Assembly (NCBI RefSeq): GCF_000178855.1
Contig: NZ_ADVG01000002.1
Coordinates: forward strand, 1,860,001-1,924,000
Length of the DNA: 64,000 nt
Reading direction: 5' to 3'
DNA from: Ktedonobacter racemifer DSM 44963
GTDB taxonomy: Bacteria; Chloroflexota; Ktedonobacteria; Ktedonobacterales; Ktedonobacteraceae
This document shows positions 26,280-35,016 of this stretch, piece by piece. The position numbers and the translations under genes are program-made. Below the pieces are notes generated by a model. That model was not told the origin of the DNA. It saw only the letters and a list, made by a program, of their open reading frames with translations, and did not search any database. Positions within the stretch are counted from its first letter, which is position 1. Each line of letters starts with the position of its first letter.

Positions 26280-27755
26280 GCCTGCGGATGCCCCCGTTTT
26301 CAAACGCGGGGAGGAAGCAGGCGTTCCTTGTCGGAGTGGGGCAACGGAGGGGGAGCCTTTCCGGTTCGCTGCCCCGCAAAAAGAAAAGTAGACTATGAAA
26401 CAAACCATCATTGCCAAACTCAAGTTGCACACCACCAGCGAGCAGCTCGCCCAGCTTCGTAACCTGCAGCTGGCCTATCGCGACGCGCTGAATTATGTCA
26501 GCCGCTACGCCTTCGAACATGGCAAAATGAGCAGCAAAAGGCGCTTGCAGGAGGGCACCTATCAAGAGCTTCGGGTGCTCTACGCCTTGCCGGCGCAGAT
26601 GGCCTGTTCTGTCCCTCGCCAGGTAGGAGCGACCTACAAGGGCTTGTGGACCAAATACAAAAAGCATGCCGCCAGCCGCAAGGCCGGGGTGACCAAGAAA
26701 CGCTACAAAGGACTCGACCAGCCGCCCCGCTATCTCTCTCCCACCGTGACCTATCAGCAGGGCCGGGACTACGGCTTCAAAACCGAGCAGCGCGTTTCGG
26801 TCCTGACCCTCTCCGGTCGGCTGATCCTTCCCTACAGCGGCTACGAGCGCCATGTGGCCCTCATCGAGCAGGGAACCTCCATCGGTACGGCGCAGTTGTG
26901 GTATGACCAGCGGAAAAAGCGCTTCTACTTGCTGGTGGCGCTCTCCCTGGAACTGCCCGACCCCGAGCCAGGCGACCTCCCCCAAGTGGTTGGGGTGGAC
27001 GTCGGACGGCGGTACCTGGCGGTGACCTCGACCACTACTGGCTCGGGTGATCCTCTCTTCTTTTTGGGCAAAGAGGCGGTTGCCCAAGCTGACCACTACA
27101 CCCGCCTGAGAAAACGACTTCAGCAGAAAGGCACTCGCGGCGCAATGCGCAAAGTGCGTGCGATTGAGCAGCGAGAGAGACGGTTGAAAGCTGAGACCAA
27201 CCACTGCATTTCCAAGCGCATCATCCATAGGCACCCCGCGTCCCTCATCGGGCTGGAAGAGCTAACAGACATTCGAGAGCGCACCAAGCCAAAGAAGCAC
27301 CGGCGCACAAAGCAAGGCAAAAGCAGCGAGCTGGTCTCCCCCAAGCAGCGCAGGGAAAACCGGCGGCGCTCCCAATGGTCCTTTGCCCAACTGCAGGCCA
27401 TGATTGCCTACAAGGCGATGCTCGCCGGCTCAGTGGCCATCAAAGTCGATGCCGATTACAGCAGCCAGGCTTGCCCCAGGTGCGGGCACACCGCGCGGGC
27501 CAATCGGCCAGGCAAGGGCCTCGTCTTTGTCTGTCAGAACTGCCATTACACGCTCCATGCGGATCTGGTGGGAGCGAGGAATCTGGTGCTGCGAACGCTT
27601 CTGGTTTGGCAAGACTGGGCCAGAACGGGGCTGTTGTCGGTAGCCCCTGATACGTCGGACAGCGAAGCCAAAGCGGCACGCCTCTCAAGGTATGCCGAGT
27701 TGCGGTGGAGTCCAGACGCAAGCCCCTCGCTTCAGCGATGGGGTCACTGACTTGC
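26280..27755 (+). mobile_element. IS200/IS605-group element with tnpB only
   Basis: The probable left end has an imperfect palindrome around CCCCCGTTTTCAAACGCGGGG followed by AGGAAGC at 26292-26318. The right end has the terminal hairpin around AAGCCCCTCGCTTCAGCGATGGGGT, at 27720-27744. No tnpA is present. Exact ends are estimates. The right end lies inside a GNAT-gene remnant on the other strand. Confidence 0.7.
26395..27750 (+). CDS. tnpB: TnpB RNA-guided nuclease, intact
   Basis: 451 residues. All RuvC catalytic residues are present: Asp in VVGVDVGRRYLAV (about D202), Glu in SLIGLEELTD (about E288) and Asp in LHADLVGARNL (about D390). The zinc ribbon CPRCG...CQNCH (360-383) lies between the last two. 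TnpB proteins cut DNA guided by an RNA from the element's right end. The last codons run into the terminal hairpin, as expected where the 3' coding end overlaps the guide-RNA scaffold. Without tnpA it cannot transpose alone but may be active. Confidence 0.93.
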   Translation: MKQTIIAKLKLHTTSEQLAQLRNLQLAYRDALNYVSRYAFEHGKMSSKRRLQEGTYQELRVLYALPAQMACSVPRQVGATYKGLWTKYKKHAASRKAGVTKKRYKGLDQPPRYLSPTVTYQQGRDYGFKTEQRVSVLTLSGRLILPYSGYERHVALIEQGTSIGTAQLWYDQRKKRFYLLVALSLELPDPEPGDLPQVVGVDVGRRYLAVTSTTTGSGDPLFFLGKEAVAQADHYTRLRKRLQQKGTRGAMRKVRAIEQRERRLKAETNHCISKRIIHRHPASLIGLEELTDIRERTKPKKHRRTKQGKSSELVSPKQRRENRRRSQWSFAQLQAMIAYKAMLAGSVAIKVDADYSSQACPRCGHTARANRPGKGLVFVCQNCHYTLHADLVGARNLVLRTLLVWQDWARTGLLSVAPDTSDSEAKAARLSRYAELRWSPDASPSLQRWGH

Positions 27756-27760
27756 AACAC
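27650..27760 (+). ncRNA. Probable omega-RNA scaffold region of TnpB
   Basis: The end of tnpB and the right-end hairpin (AAGCCCC...GGGGT) form the region that gives the guide-RNA scaffold in related elements; the guide would be the bases just after the right end. Extent is estimated from family knowledge. Confidence 0.45.
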
Positions 27761-27952
27761 CATATGAGCCTGTGCGCTGGCTGGGCAGGCGCTTGTCCAT
27801 TCGAGGGAAGCGTGGGCAGGATCAACAGCGGCACAATCGATTGGACGGAAACCAAAACGCGGGAAGTAATCGTGAGCCGTTTCAGTCAGCAAGTACACTT
27901 CTTGGACACGCAGCTTTTGTGCTTCCTCTAGCTGGGCCTCCCTCTGAGAGCA
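27752..27952 (-). pseudogene. GNAT acetyltransferase remnant
   Basis: On the minus strand, next to the TnpB element, a frame reads EVYLLTETAHDYFPRFGFRP and then TSACPASAQAHMVLQ, the conserved C-terminal end of ArsN-like GNAT acetyltransferases. A stop codon cuts it upstream and the IS end cuts it near its natural terminus, so only about 65 residues survive. It lies downstream of the quinone-oxidoreductase gene on the same strand. Confidence 0.7.
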
Positions 27953-28023
27953 TTATTCTGTAGGAAGAAATGTTCTCAGCATTGAGACGCATTCAAGATG
28001 AGGGCCTCGCAGAGATCGATGAT

Positions 28024-28968
28024 CTACGTCAGATGCAGAACCGCTTTGCCGGTGAATTGCCTTTGCAGCAACCGTTGCGCGACCTCACCAATGTTGTGCC
28101 AGGAAGCCTCAACCTCGATTGGCGTCTGCAATTGCTGCTTGGCTACCATGTGCGCGAGCCAGGCTAGATCTTCAGATCTCGCACGACTATCGAATTCTGT
28201 ATACATATTCAGCCCGTAGAGGGTCGTTCTCCCAGTAAGGATGAAATTGCTGACATCCATGGTGACCGATGGAGATGCCGACCAGCCCAGCGTAACGCAG
28301 GTTGCCCCTGTTGCCAGGAGAGAGAGTGCGCTCTCCAGTGTTTTCCCGCCGACCGAATCGATAATCAAGTGGTAAGGGCCATAGGCACGCGCGGGCTCGA
28401 GATCGTCCCCCACGATCACCTCGTCTGCTCCCGCCTCACGGACGAACGCCTCGTTACGAGCATGTCGCGCAGTGCCGACGACATAAGCACCGCTGAGCCT
28501 TGCGAGCTGATGCGCGAAGAGTCCCACCCCACCGGTGGAACCAGTAATCAACACGCGCTTGTTCAGGAGAAACCCTCCTTTCTCAAGTGCACGGAGCGCG
28601 GTGAGTCCAGCAGTAGGTAAGGTTGCCGCCCGAGCAAACGTCAAACTGGCGGGAATGTCGGCCAGCCTGGACGTCTGAACCGCCACCTGCTCAGCCCATG
28701 CGCCCACACCAACGCTTCCCACAACCCGGCTCCCGACCTTCGGCCCTGTCCCATTAGCAGCTTGCTTTATGATGGTTCCGGCCAGATCCCAACCGGGTCG
28801 CCAGCCCGCTTCGGCCCCCATGGCACGCAACACCTCTCCTCGATTCAAAGAAATGGCCTCAACCTGAACAAGCGCTTCCGAAGGGCCAGCCTGGGGCGCT
28901 TCGACCTCTTTGATGGCAAGCCGCCCTTGAACCCCAGGATCAACAACTATCGCATGTATTGAACTCAT
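28024..28968 (-). CDS. Zinc-less MDR oxidoreductase (quinone reductase-like)
   Basis: 314 residues. The N-terminal GroES-like part has VEAISLNRGEVLRAMG and GWDLAGTI; the Rossmann part has the NADPH loop ITGSTGGVGLFAHQLA. It lacks the Cys/His zinc ligands of alcohol dehydrogenases, so it belongs with NADPH:quinone oxidoreductases and related enoyl reductases. Substrate unknown. It belongs to a block of NAD(P)-dependent redox genes on this strand with GC-richer codon use than the rest of the window. Confidence 0.88.
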   Translation of the reverse strand: MSSIHAIVVDPGVQGRLAIKEVEAPQAGPSEALVQVEAISLNRGEVLRAMGAEAGWRPGWDLAGTIIKQAANGTGPKVGSRVVGSVGVGAWAEQVAVQTSRLADIPASLTFARAATLPTAGLTALRALEKGGFLLNKRVLITGSTGGVGLFAHQLARLSGAYVVGTARHARNEAFVREAGADEVIVGDDLEPARAYGPYHLIIDSVGGKTLESALSLLATGATCVTLGWSASPSVTMDVSNFILTGRTTLYGLNMYTEFDSRARSEDLAWLAHMVAKQQLQTPIEVEASWHNIGEVAQRLLQRQFTGKAVLHLT

Positions 28969-29402
28969 CTATTTTTCCCTTTCTCTGATAGCAATTGAGT
29001 CTGGCGCAATTCTGATACTGCTGGCAAACTCTCAAAAGCCAGGCGACAAAGCCAGGCACAAGATGTATCACCAATGGAATCGCAAGAAAGATCAATTTTC
29101 TTGCTCAAACGTTCTGATGCAGGCGCGCTGTGGAGCGTGATTTGCAGAGTGAAAAAGAAACGTTGTCTTGTCTCCTTGTTGTCTTGTCTCCTTAAGGAGG
29201 GGCTCACTCTGCTCGCAACCCATCCCTTGAGTGGGCTGCTCAGAGGGGTTCGCCAGAAGTATCAATTCTGGTGAGAAGGTTTTCAATGATCGAACCCGCG
29301 TCCGGTCTCTGAGCTTGAAACAGTGGTGAGACCAAAAAGATCACCCCATCTTGCACCAGAATGGTGCCAGACCCATAAAATGGTGGGATTTACACCTCCT
29401 CC
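28969..29402. other. Intergenic region with tandem 16-bp repeat
   Basis: No gene seen. At 29162-29193 GTTGTCTTGTCTCCTT occurs twice in perfect tandem, followed by AAGGAGG. A stretch at 29287-29305 looks like an antisense tRNA T-arm but does not fold. Confidence 0.5.
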
Positions 29403-30452
29403 TTACCTTGCTGTTGTAAATTGGGGTAATTTCGCCATGATAGCTTGGATCTCGGCATCGTCGGAGATCCCTTGGAAGTCATACCGTGGGGTGTATGGTG
29501 CTTCCAGTTGTTGGACTTCCTCCTGCGTCAACGCAATATCGAGTGACGCCACTGCGTCATCGATCTGTTCAATGGAGCTTGCACCGACGAGCGGCGCCGT
29601 CACCACCGGTTTGCTTCTCAGCCATGCAAGTGCGATCTGGGCGCGTTTTCTTCCGCGATCCCCGGCAATCTTGCCGACCGCCTCGATAATGGCCTTATCG
29701 CTTGCTTCGGTGAACGGCGTGTACAACATATCAGCGAAGCCGTCATTGCTTGAACGGCTGGTTGACTTTGCCTCACCCCAGGCACGGGCAAGCCGGCCAC
29801 GAGCCAGCGGACTCCACACAATCGTCCCGACACCCTCGTCAAGACAGAGTGGAATCATCTCCCGCTCCTCTTCACGAGCCAGGAGATTGTAGTGATCCTG
29901 CATGCTGACAAAACGAGCCCATCCACGCTCACGTTGCAGGTGGAGCGCCTTGGCGAATTCCCACGTGGGCATGGATGAGGCACCGAGGTAGCGGACCTTG
30001 CCAGCTTTGACCAGATCGTGGAGCGCCTCAAGGGTCTCTTCCAGAGGCGTCGTATGATCATTGCGATGGATTTGATAGAGGTCAATATAATCGGTCCCCA
30101 GTCGGCTCAGGCTATGCTCAACCTCGGTCATGATGGCTTTGCGACTCAACCCTTTGCCATTGGGGCCTGACCGCATAGGATTTCGCAGCTTCGTTGCAAT
30201 CACCACGTCGTCACGATTCGCGTAATCTTTCAAAGCCCGTCCAAGGATTTCTTCGCTGCTGCCCTGGGAGTAGATGTTGGCCGTATCAAAGAAATTGATC
30301 CCAACGTCGAGTGCATGTTTGATCAGCTTCCGGCTTTCCTCTTCGCCAAGCGACCAGGCAGGATGGCCGCGCGTCGGTTCACCGAACGTCATCGCACCGA
30401 TGGCGATGGGCGATACATCGAGACCGGTCGTCCCGAGTTTGACGTATTGCAT
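29403..30452 (-). CDS. Aldo/keto reductase
   Basis: 349 residues. The catalytic tetrad is visible: Asp and Tyr in NFFDTANIYS (D56, Y61), Lys in VIATKLRNP (K88) and His in DLYQIHRND (H129). The family reduces aldehydes and ketones with NADPH in a TIM barrel. It is closest in feel to the YhdN/general stress protein 69 type. It lies downstream of the SDR gene with a hairpin in between, so read-through would be partial. Confidence 0.93.
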   Translation of the reverse strand: MQYVKLGTTGLDVSPIAIGAMTFGEPTRGHPAWSLGEEESRKLIKHALDVGINFFDTANIYSQGSSEEILGRALKDYANRDDVVIATKLRNPMRSGPNGKGLSRKAIMTEVEHSLSRLGTDYIDLYQIHRNDHTTPLEETLEALHDLVKAGKVRYLGASSMPTWEFAKALHLQRERGWARFVSMQDHYNLLAREEEREMIPLCLDEGVGTIVWSPLARGRLARAWGEAKSTSRSSNDGFADMLYTPFTEASDKAIIEAVGKIAGDRGRKRAQIALAWLRSKPVVTAPLVGASSIEQIDDAVASLDIALTQEEVQQLEAPYTPRYDFQGISDDAEIQAIMAKLPQFTTAR

Positions 30453-30501
30453 AAATTCCCTCGCTGTATTTTAATAAGACTCAGATTCGTTTTGGCTGGT
30501 C

Positions 30502-30531
30502 AGCCCTCCTTGCCCATGGACAAGGAGGGCT
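30502..30531. terminator. Hairpin between SDR and AKR genes
   Basis: GCCCTCCTTG-CCCATGGA-CAAGGAGGGC, just after the SDR stop and ahead of the AKR start. No T-run follows on the minus strand. Confidence 0.55.
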
Positions 30532-30540
30532 CCTTTACCG

Positions 30541-31464
30541 TTACTTGTTCAAGAGGTCGAGCGACACGTCCCAGAGCCGAGCAGCGGCGTCGGGATCGAG
30601 GGCATGCGCGGCGACTCCGTTTTCCGCCGGGGGCACGTTTGGGCCGGCTTCGTTGTTGTCTTCAAAGTAGCGACCTCCAATGCCTTCCCAAAGTGGCGAA
30701 GTGGCAAGCAGGACCGAGGTTGAGGCTCCCTGCTCCACGGTTTTCCACGGATAGCTTTCGACGAGTTTCTGATATGCTGGACCTGTCTGGTAGCGTAGCA
30801 AGTTCGTGCGAATACCGCCCGGCATAAGGGCGTTCGCCGTGATTCCGTCCGCAGCCCACCGCCTGGTCGCTTCGACAGCGAAGAGCACATTGGCCGTCTT
30901 GGATTGCCCGTAGGCCGACCACGCCTCGTACTCGCGGTGCACGAAGTGGATGTCGTCGAACACAATGGGGGATCTCCGGTGCGCCGCGGAACTCACCGAG
31001 ACGATGCGCGCGTTGCCAGCGGCTGCCAGAGCATCGTGCAGGCCAAGTGCCAGTGCGAAGTGACCGAGGTGGTTGGTGGCGAATTGCAGTTCCCACCCTT
31101 CGGGGGTGCGGTGCAGCTCCGGCAACGCCATAATACCAGCATTGTTGATCAGGATGTGCAACGGTTTATCCCATGCGGCGACGAACACAGCGATGGATGC
31201 ACGGTCGGTCAATTCGAGCGGAGCGACGAAGACATTGCGGTTGCCGGTCTTTGCCGTGATCTCGGCTGCGGCTCGTTCGCCAGCTTCCACGTTGCGGACC
31301 GCAAGCGTGACTTCGGCACCGAGATGGGCCAGTGCCCGCGCCGTTTCGGTGCCGATACCCGAAGCCGCCCCGGTAATGATCACCCGTTTACCGGACAAGT
31401 CGATGCCTTCGGAGACCTCGGCGGTCGTGGAATGGAACCCGAATGGTGTTGTAATGCGTGCCAT
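30541..31464 (-). CDS. Short-chain dehydrogenase/reductase
   Basis: 307 residues. NAD(P) motif IITGAASGIGTETARAL, NNAGIMALPE, the catalytic Ser in VSVSSAAHR and Tyr/Lys in YGQSKTANV. It resembles retinol dehydrogenase/WW-oxidoreductase-like SDRs. AGGAAG stands 8 bases before the ATG. Its promoter carries the same operator as the divergent merR gene, so it is the likely target of that regulator. High GC third positions suggest acquisition together with its neighbours. Confidence 0.93.
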   Translation of the reverse strand: MARITTPFGFHSTTAEVSEGIDLSGKRVIITGAASGIGTETARALAHLGAEVTLAVRNVEAGERAAAEITAKTGNRNVFVAPLELTDRASIAVFVAAWDKPLHILINNAGIMALPELHRTPEGWELQFATNHLGHFALALGLHDALAAAGNARIVSVSSAAHRRSPIVFDDIHFVHREYEAWSAYGQSKTANVLFAVEATRRWAADGITANALMPGGIRTNLLRYQTGPAYQKLVESYPWKTVEQGASTSVLLATSPLWEGIGGRYFEDNNEAGPNVPPAENGVAAHALDPDAAARLWDVSLDLLNK

Positions 31465-31610
31465 GAGTTGGCTTCCTTTCTTTCATGTAAGCGCGGCAAG
31501 AGAGACAAGCCGCGACGGTTCTTTGCGGAACGACATGACGCTCCCAATCAGGGGGAGATGATAGAACCTGACAGATCTTTTCCTCTGCCTCGTCTTTGTC
31601 CATGGATCGC

Positions 31611-31642
31611 AGTCTACACCTTAGAGTGCGCTCTCAGTCAAG
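31611..31642 (-). promoter_or_regulatory. MerR-type promoter/operator facing the SDR gene
   Basis: On the minus strand TTGACT and TAGACT are 19 bases apart, the long spacer typical of MerR-activated promoters. The spacer holds the near-palindrome AGAGCGCACTCT. The 22 bases at 31621-31642 are an exact inverted copy of those at 31697-31718. Confidence 0.75.
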
Positions 31643-31696
31643 GGGGATGATGAGGTATCTCAAAACTCACCGATTGTAGAATCCCAGGAATGAGCT

Positions 31697-31728
31697 CTTG
31701 ACTGAGAGCGCACTCTAAGATGTATGAT
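31697..31728 (+). promoter_or_regulatory. MerR-type promoter/operator facing merR
   Basis: TTGACT (31698-31703) and TATGAT (31723-31728) are 19 bases apart with AGAGCGCACTCT between. It lies about 70 bases before the merR start, so the regulator probably controls itself and the SDR gene. Confidence 0.75.
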
Positions 31729-31796
31729 TTGTTCAGGAAATGCTGAAGATCCCTCCCTCTTGGAGTCTCAGGAGAGATAGCAGGAAAGGCAATACA

Positions 31797-32249
31797 ATGG
31801 AAAAACAGCAGAGCATGGAGAAAGAGTTCACCATTCAGCAAATGGCACAGGTAACGGGGCTGAGCGCTCATACCTTGCGCTATTACGAGCGCGCTGGATT
31901 AATGAGCCAGCATGTAGAGCGTGATGAGGCAAATGGATACCGTTCGTATGGCCAGGAACATGTGCTCTGGTTTAAGTTCATCAAGCGCCTACGCGCGACA
32001 GGGATGCCTATTCGCGACATCCAACACTATACCGAACTTCTGCGCCAGGGTGAGCAGACCATGCCCGAACGCCTGCAACTGCTCAAACACCACCAAAGCC
32101 GGGTCGAGGAGCATCTGAAGGAGGTAGAACATCACCTTGAGGCGATCACCGCGAAAATCGCGTACTACGAGCAGCAGTCCCCTTCTTGCACCTTGCGCTC
32201 AGGTGAGGAGGAGAAGCAAACGCGTTGCCCGTACGTAGGCAAGCGCTAA
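31797..32249 (+). CDS. MerR-family transcription regulator
   Basis: 150 residues from the ATG at 31797, with AGGAAAGG upstream. The N-terminal winged helix reads FTIQQMAQVTGLSAHTLRYYERAGL and is followed by the RSYGQEHVLWFKFIKRLRATGMPI block, a long dimer helix (EHLKEVEHHLEAITAKIAYYEQ) and a short tail with two Cys (CTLRSG, RCPYVG). The Cys pair could bind a metal or sense electrophiles; this is inference. MerR relatives next to SDR/AKR genes often respond to aldehydes or thiol-reactive compounds. Divergent operators with 19-bp spacers support autoregulation. Confidence 0.92.
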   Translation: MEKQQSMEKEFTIQQMAQVTGLSAHTLRYYERAGLMSQHVERDEANGYRSYGQEHVLWFKFIKRLRATGMPIRDIQHYTELLRQGEQTMPERLQLLKHHQSRVEEHLKEVEHHLEAITAKIAYYEQQSPSCTLRSGEEEKQTRCPYVGKR

Positions 32250-32826
32250 CTTCTGGAGAGTTTCAGGACGCTCGTTTTCCCTGATGTGGCTTACGGATCA
32301 ACAAGAGGTAGAGCCAGGATCTTGGCGAAAATGTGCAGGAAGCCAGCAACAAGCTCAAACTGTGAACTAAAATATGTTTCGGCACACAAATTTATCTGAG
32401 TACGATTGGCTACGCTGCCCAAATATCATGCTCAATCGGAGACATGAGAATCCAAAACTGTGAACTGAAATAGTAAATAAGGCGAAATCCGCAACGATTT
32501 TGAGGTGAATGTGAGAGAATCAGCGCGAATTGTAGGAATTGATCTTCTCTCAAGAGATCGACCCGCACCAGAAGGGCTGTCACACACATCTCTTGTAAAT
32601 GAGTAGTGGGACAGACAGCGATTTTTCGTTCTTTCTGAGTACCAGTCAAAGCGAAAAATGTTCCTGCAACCAGGGGTGGAGTGGTGGAATAGCGGCTGGC
32701 AAGGTACCGTCTGAAAGTCGGGAAAATACCAAAGGTATCCAGTCCTGACCAGCGCCCGCCCCGGCAAACACTGTTTCTGGCACGGGTAGAAGGTCTATTT
32801 CAAACGATAGTATACGTATCAGCAAT
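32250..32826. other. Gene-free stretch with dispersed repeat
   Basis: No supported gene. It holds copy 2 of the 70-bp repeat at 32471-32540. Short frames on the minus strand share IPTIRADSLTF with the translation of copy 1 but have no ribosome-binding site or recognisable domain. Confidence 0.5.
32471..32540 (+). repeat. Dispersed ~70-bp repeat, copy 2
   Basis: Same orientation and about 90% identity to 26030-26099, starting TAGTAAATAAGG and ending TGTAGGAATT. Confidence 0.75.
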
Positions 32827-33471
32827 TTATACACGACGTTTTACGGTAAAAACGTGCTTGAGCAAGAGGACAACACCAGTCCCTCCGAGTAAGAGCAGGC
32901 AAATCATTATTGCAGTGACTGAAGGTGGGCTACCTATCTTATGCATCAGGTACACGAACCCTCCTGCCAAGCCTACCAAGCCCACACCGCTAAGCATACT
33001 CCTGGTTGCGGGACTGTAACCGTTCGTTTTGCCTTCTGTGTCGACGAGAATAGCTGAATAATTTCGTCGGCGCGTGACGAACCAGAATGTCAGAAGAGGG
33101 TCGAGAAGAAAAGCCAGAAGCGGGGTGGCAAACAGCACTCCCGCCAGAATGCCCATTTCCCAAATGACGTCTTTCTCACTTTCCTTTTGATGCATGGATT
33201 CTGGTGTGATATGCAAGTGAACGGGTATGACAATAGGGATGTCTTTATTCGCAAATGTATCATTAGTTGGATTTGGAGAGGGATAGAGCACATCGCCGAT
33301 GATCTGGCCACGAAGGTCCTGTTCCTCTGGCCCACTCAATGCCGCAGGAAGTGCGAATGTCGCACTCACCGCAATGGATTTTTCCTCGTAACCTGGATGG
33401 GTGAGTATCAAATCTCCCCAACTTTCGTGTTTGGGGGGAACGATCAGAATTGGTTGCTTCCATCGCTCCAA
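32827..33471 (-). CDS. Membrane protein of unknown function, probably 5'-truncated
   Basis: 214 residues from a TTG, with no good start codon; the frame stays open to about 33516. An extracytoplasmic-looking part (PILIVPPKHESWGDLILTHPG, then VIPVHLHITPES) is followed by membrane helices at about 105-130, 155-180 and 185-205. Not recognised. The frame upstream reads LSSSPTWTYIRLERW, which looks like continuous protein, so the gene has probably lost its N-terminus at the junction with the recombinase remnant next to it. Confidence 0.5.
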   Translation of the reverse strand: MERWKQPILIVPPKHESWGDLILTHPGYEEKSIAVSATFALPAALSGPEEQDLRGQIIGDVLYPSPNPTNDTFANKDIPIVIPVHLHITPESMHQKESEKDVIWEMGILAGVLFATPLLAFLLDPLLTFWFVTRRRNYSAILVDTEGKTNGYSPATRSMLSGVGLVGLAGGFVYLMHKIGSPPSVTAIMICLLLLGGTGVVLLLKHVFTVKRRV

Positions 33472-33525
33472 TCTGATGTATGTCCACGTTGGGGAAGATG
33501 ATAAAGCGAGATCTCGTTATAGAAG

Positions 33526-35016
33526 CCTTGCGGCAGATGGTATTACTTCCCCCACATACAGGTATTCAGTAGAAGACCGGAGTACGATCAGATTTTTCTT
33601 GATAAACTCTTTGAGCGTATCAAAGTTTTAGAGAACCTGGGCAATTGGGCTGACAAATTGCAAGAGCGGCTAGAGAGCAGGGAGAAGCAACAGGAAGAAA
33701 AGAAAAATCTACTACGCAAACAGATCGACCGCGCCACGAGGCAGAGAGCAGAAATCATGGCTACCCTGAGTGATCCTGATATTCCAAAATCCAAACAAAT
33801 GAAAATCGACTATGCCAATCAAGCCGCAGGGTTAGAGCAGAAAATACACCAATGGGAGATTGAGCTAGCAGCCCCGTTAACAGAAGGAGACGACGACGAA
33901 ATAACGCTGTATCAAATACATTCTCTTCTTCCAGATATCAAACAAGACTGGCATAAACTCTCTTTCGAGGTTCGATTGCGCTTTGTTGGCGCTTTGGTGC
34001 GAAAAGCCGTGCTCACTCCGGTCGCCCCGTCATGGATGAAGCTAGAGATTTATTGGAAAAGCGCCATAGGCAATTTTGTAGATGTAGGATATATACGAAA
34101 ATTTCAGGCCAATGGGTCAAAGTGGACAGAGGAAGAAGACGCTCTTATACGGAAGTTGTACCCGACCACAGACGCGGCAGAAATTTTGAAGAGGCTCCCC
34201 GGTCGGACATGGCGTAGCATCCTCATCCGAGCAAGCAAACTGAGAGTAACCAGAGAGTTAAAGAATGTAACAAACCCTGTGGTTATCGGCGAGGGACATA
34301 CAAAAGGCCGAATCGACTGGACAGAGCAGGAAAATGCCGTTATACGCGAAAAGTATCCCCTTGCTGATCCGTTGGAGATTCTAGAATTACTACCCGGTAG
34401 AACATGGAACGGCGTAACAAAACACGCCTCTAAACTAGGCGTGTTGAGAGAGGTGAGAGGGGTTCAAAGCCGTGTACGTATGGAAACAGAAACGCAGACT
34501 ACAGGCATTTCTAATAAGGCAGGGCTAGTCTGGTCAGAAGAGGACGACGCTACCTTGCGCGAAATGTTTAATACGACTGATCCAATCGAGGTCTTGAAGG
34601 CGCTCCCCGGTCGTACATGGGTAGGAATTAACCACCGAGCCGACAGAATCGGGATAGCAAGAAGAGGGCAAGCAAAGTTACCTCAAGAGGTAACCAACGC
34701 CGGGCGTGTAAGGGTCCGATTAAGCTGGACCGAAGAAGAGAATGCTGTCTTGCGTCAGATGTATCCCGAAGCCGAACCGGAGGAGATTTTAAAAAATTTG
34801 CTGCCTCATAGAACCTGGAAAAGCGTTCGGGTGCAAGCCCACAAGCTCAAAATAGCCAGGAAACACGGCAAAACGCCGAACTCTATACTTCTCAGCGACC
34901 AGGAAAATGTAACCGTAGAAGACAAGCAATTTGAGGAGGAAATGGGTTTAATCTCTGGTGTCAGGAAAGTGCAATGGATGGTACGAAGACACAGACAAGA
35001 AACAACAGCGTATTAA
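33526..35016 (+). pseudogene. Decapitated recombinase-like gene with four SANT/Myb-like repeats
   Basis: The frame opens after a stop at 33525 without a start (a TTG lies at 33658) and gives 496 residues. The first part (KPCGRWYYFPHI, then YDQIFLDKLFERI, a Lys/Glu-rich coiled coil, and SFEVRLRFVGALVRKAVLTPV) resembles the zinc-ribbon end, coiled coil and C-terminal segment of a large serine recombinase. The catalytic domain is gone. Four repeats follow, each W(T/S)E-E-ALIRKLYP-TD--EIL--LPGRTW--I--RA-KL in pattern, at about residues 155-196, 219-262, 291-333 and 356-400 counted from the TTG. They match SANT/Myb-like DNA-binding helices. Recombinase assignment is inference. Confidence 0.65.

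Noticed and set aside
26113..26398. Two small plus-strand frames before tnpB
   Set aside because: They lie in the element's left end, have no start signal and no similarity to TnpA.
26251..27234. Long minus-strand open frame of 327 codons antisense to tnpB
   Set aside because: Fully overlaps an intact TnpB with all motifs, has no domain or ribosome-binding site; it arises from the high GC of the plus-strand codons.
29162..29193. CRISPR or satellite array
   Set aside because: Only two 16-bp units in direct contact without spacers; no cas genes in the window.
29287..29320. tRNA-like T-arm on the minus strand (GATCGAACCCGCG)
   Set aside because: The T-stem does not pair and no acceptor, anticodon or D-arm can be built around it.
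32432..32767. 111-codon minus-strand frame across repeat copy 2
   Set aside because: No start signal or domain; the stretch shared with copy 1 is explained by the repeat at DNA level.
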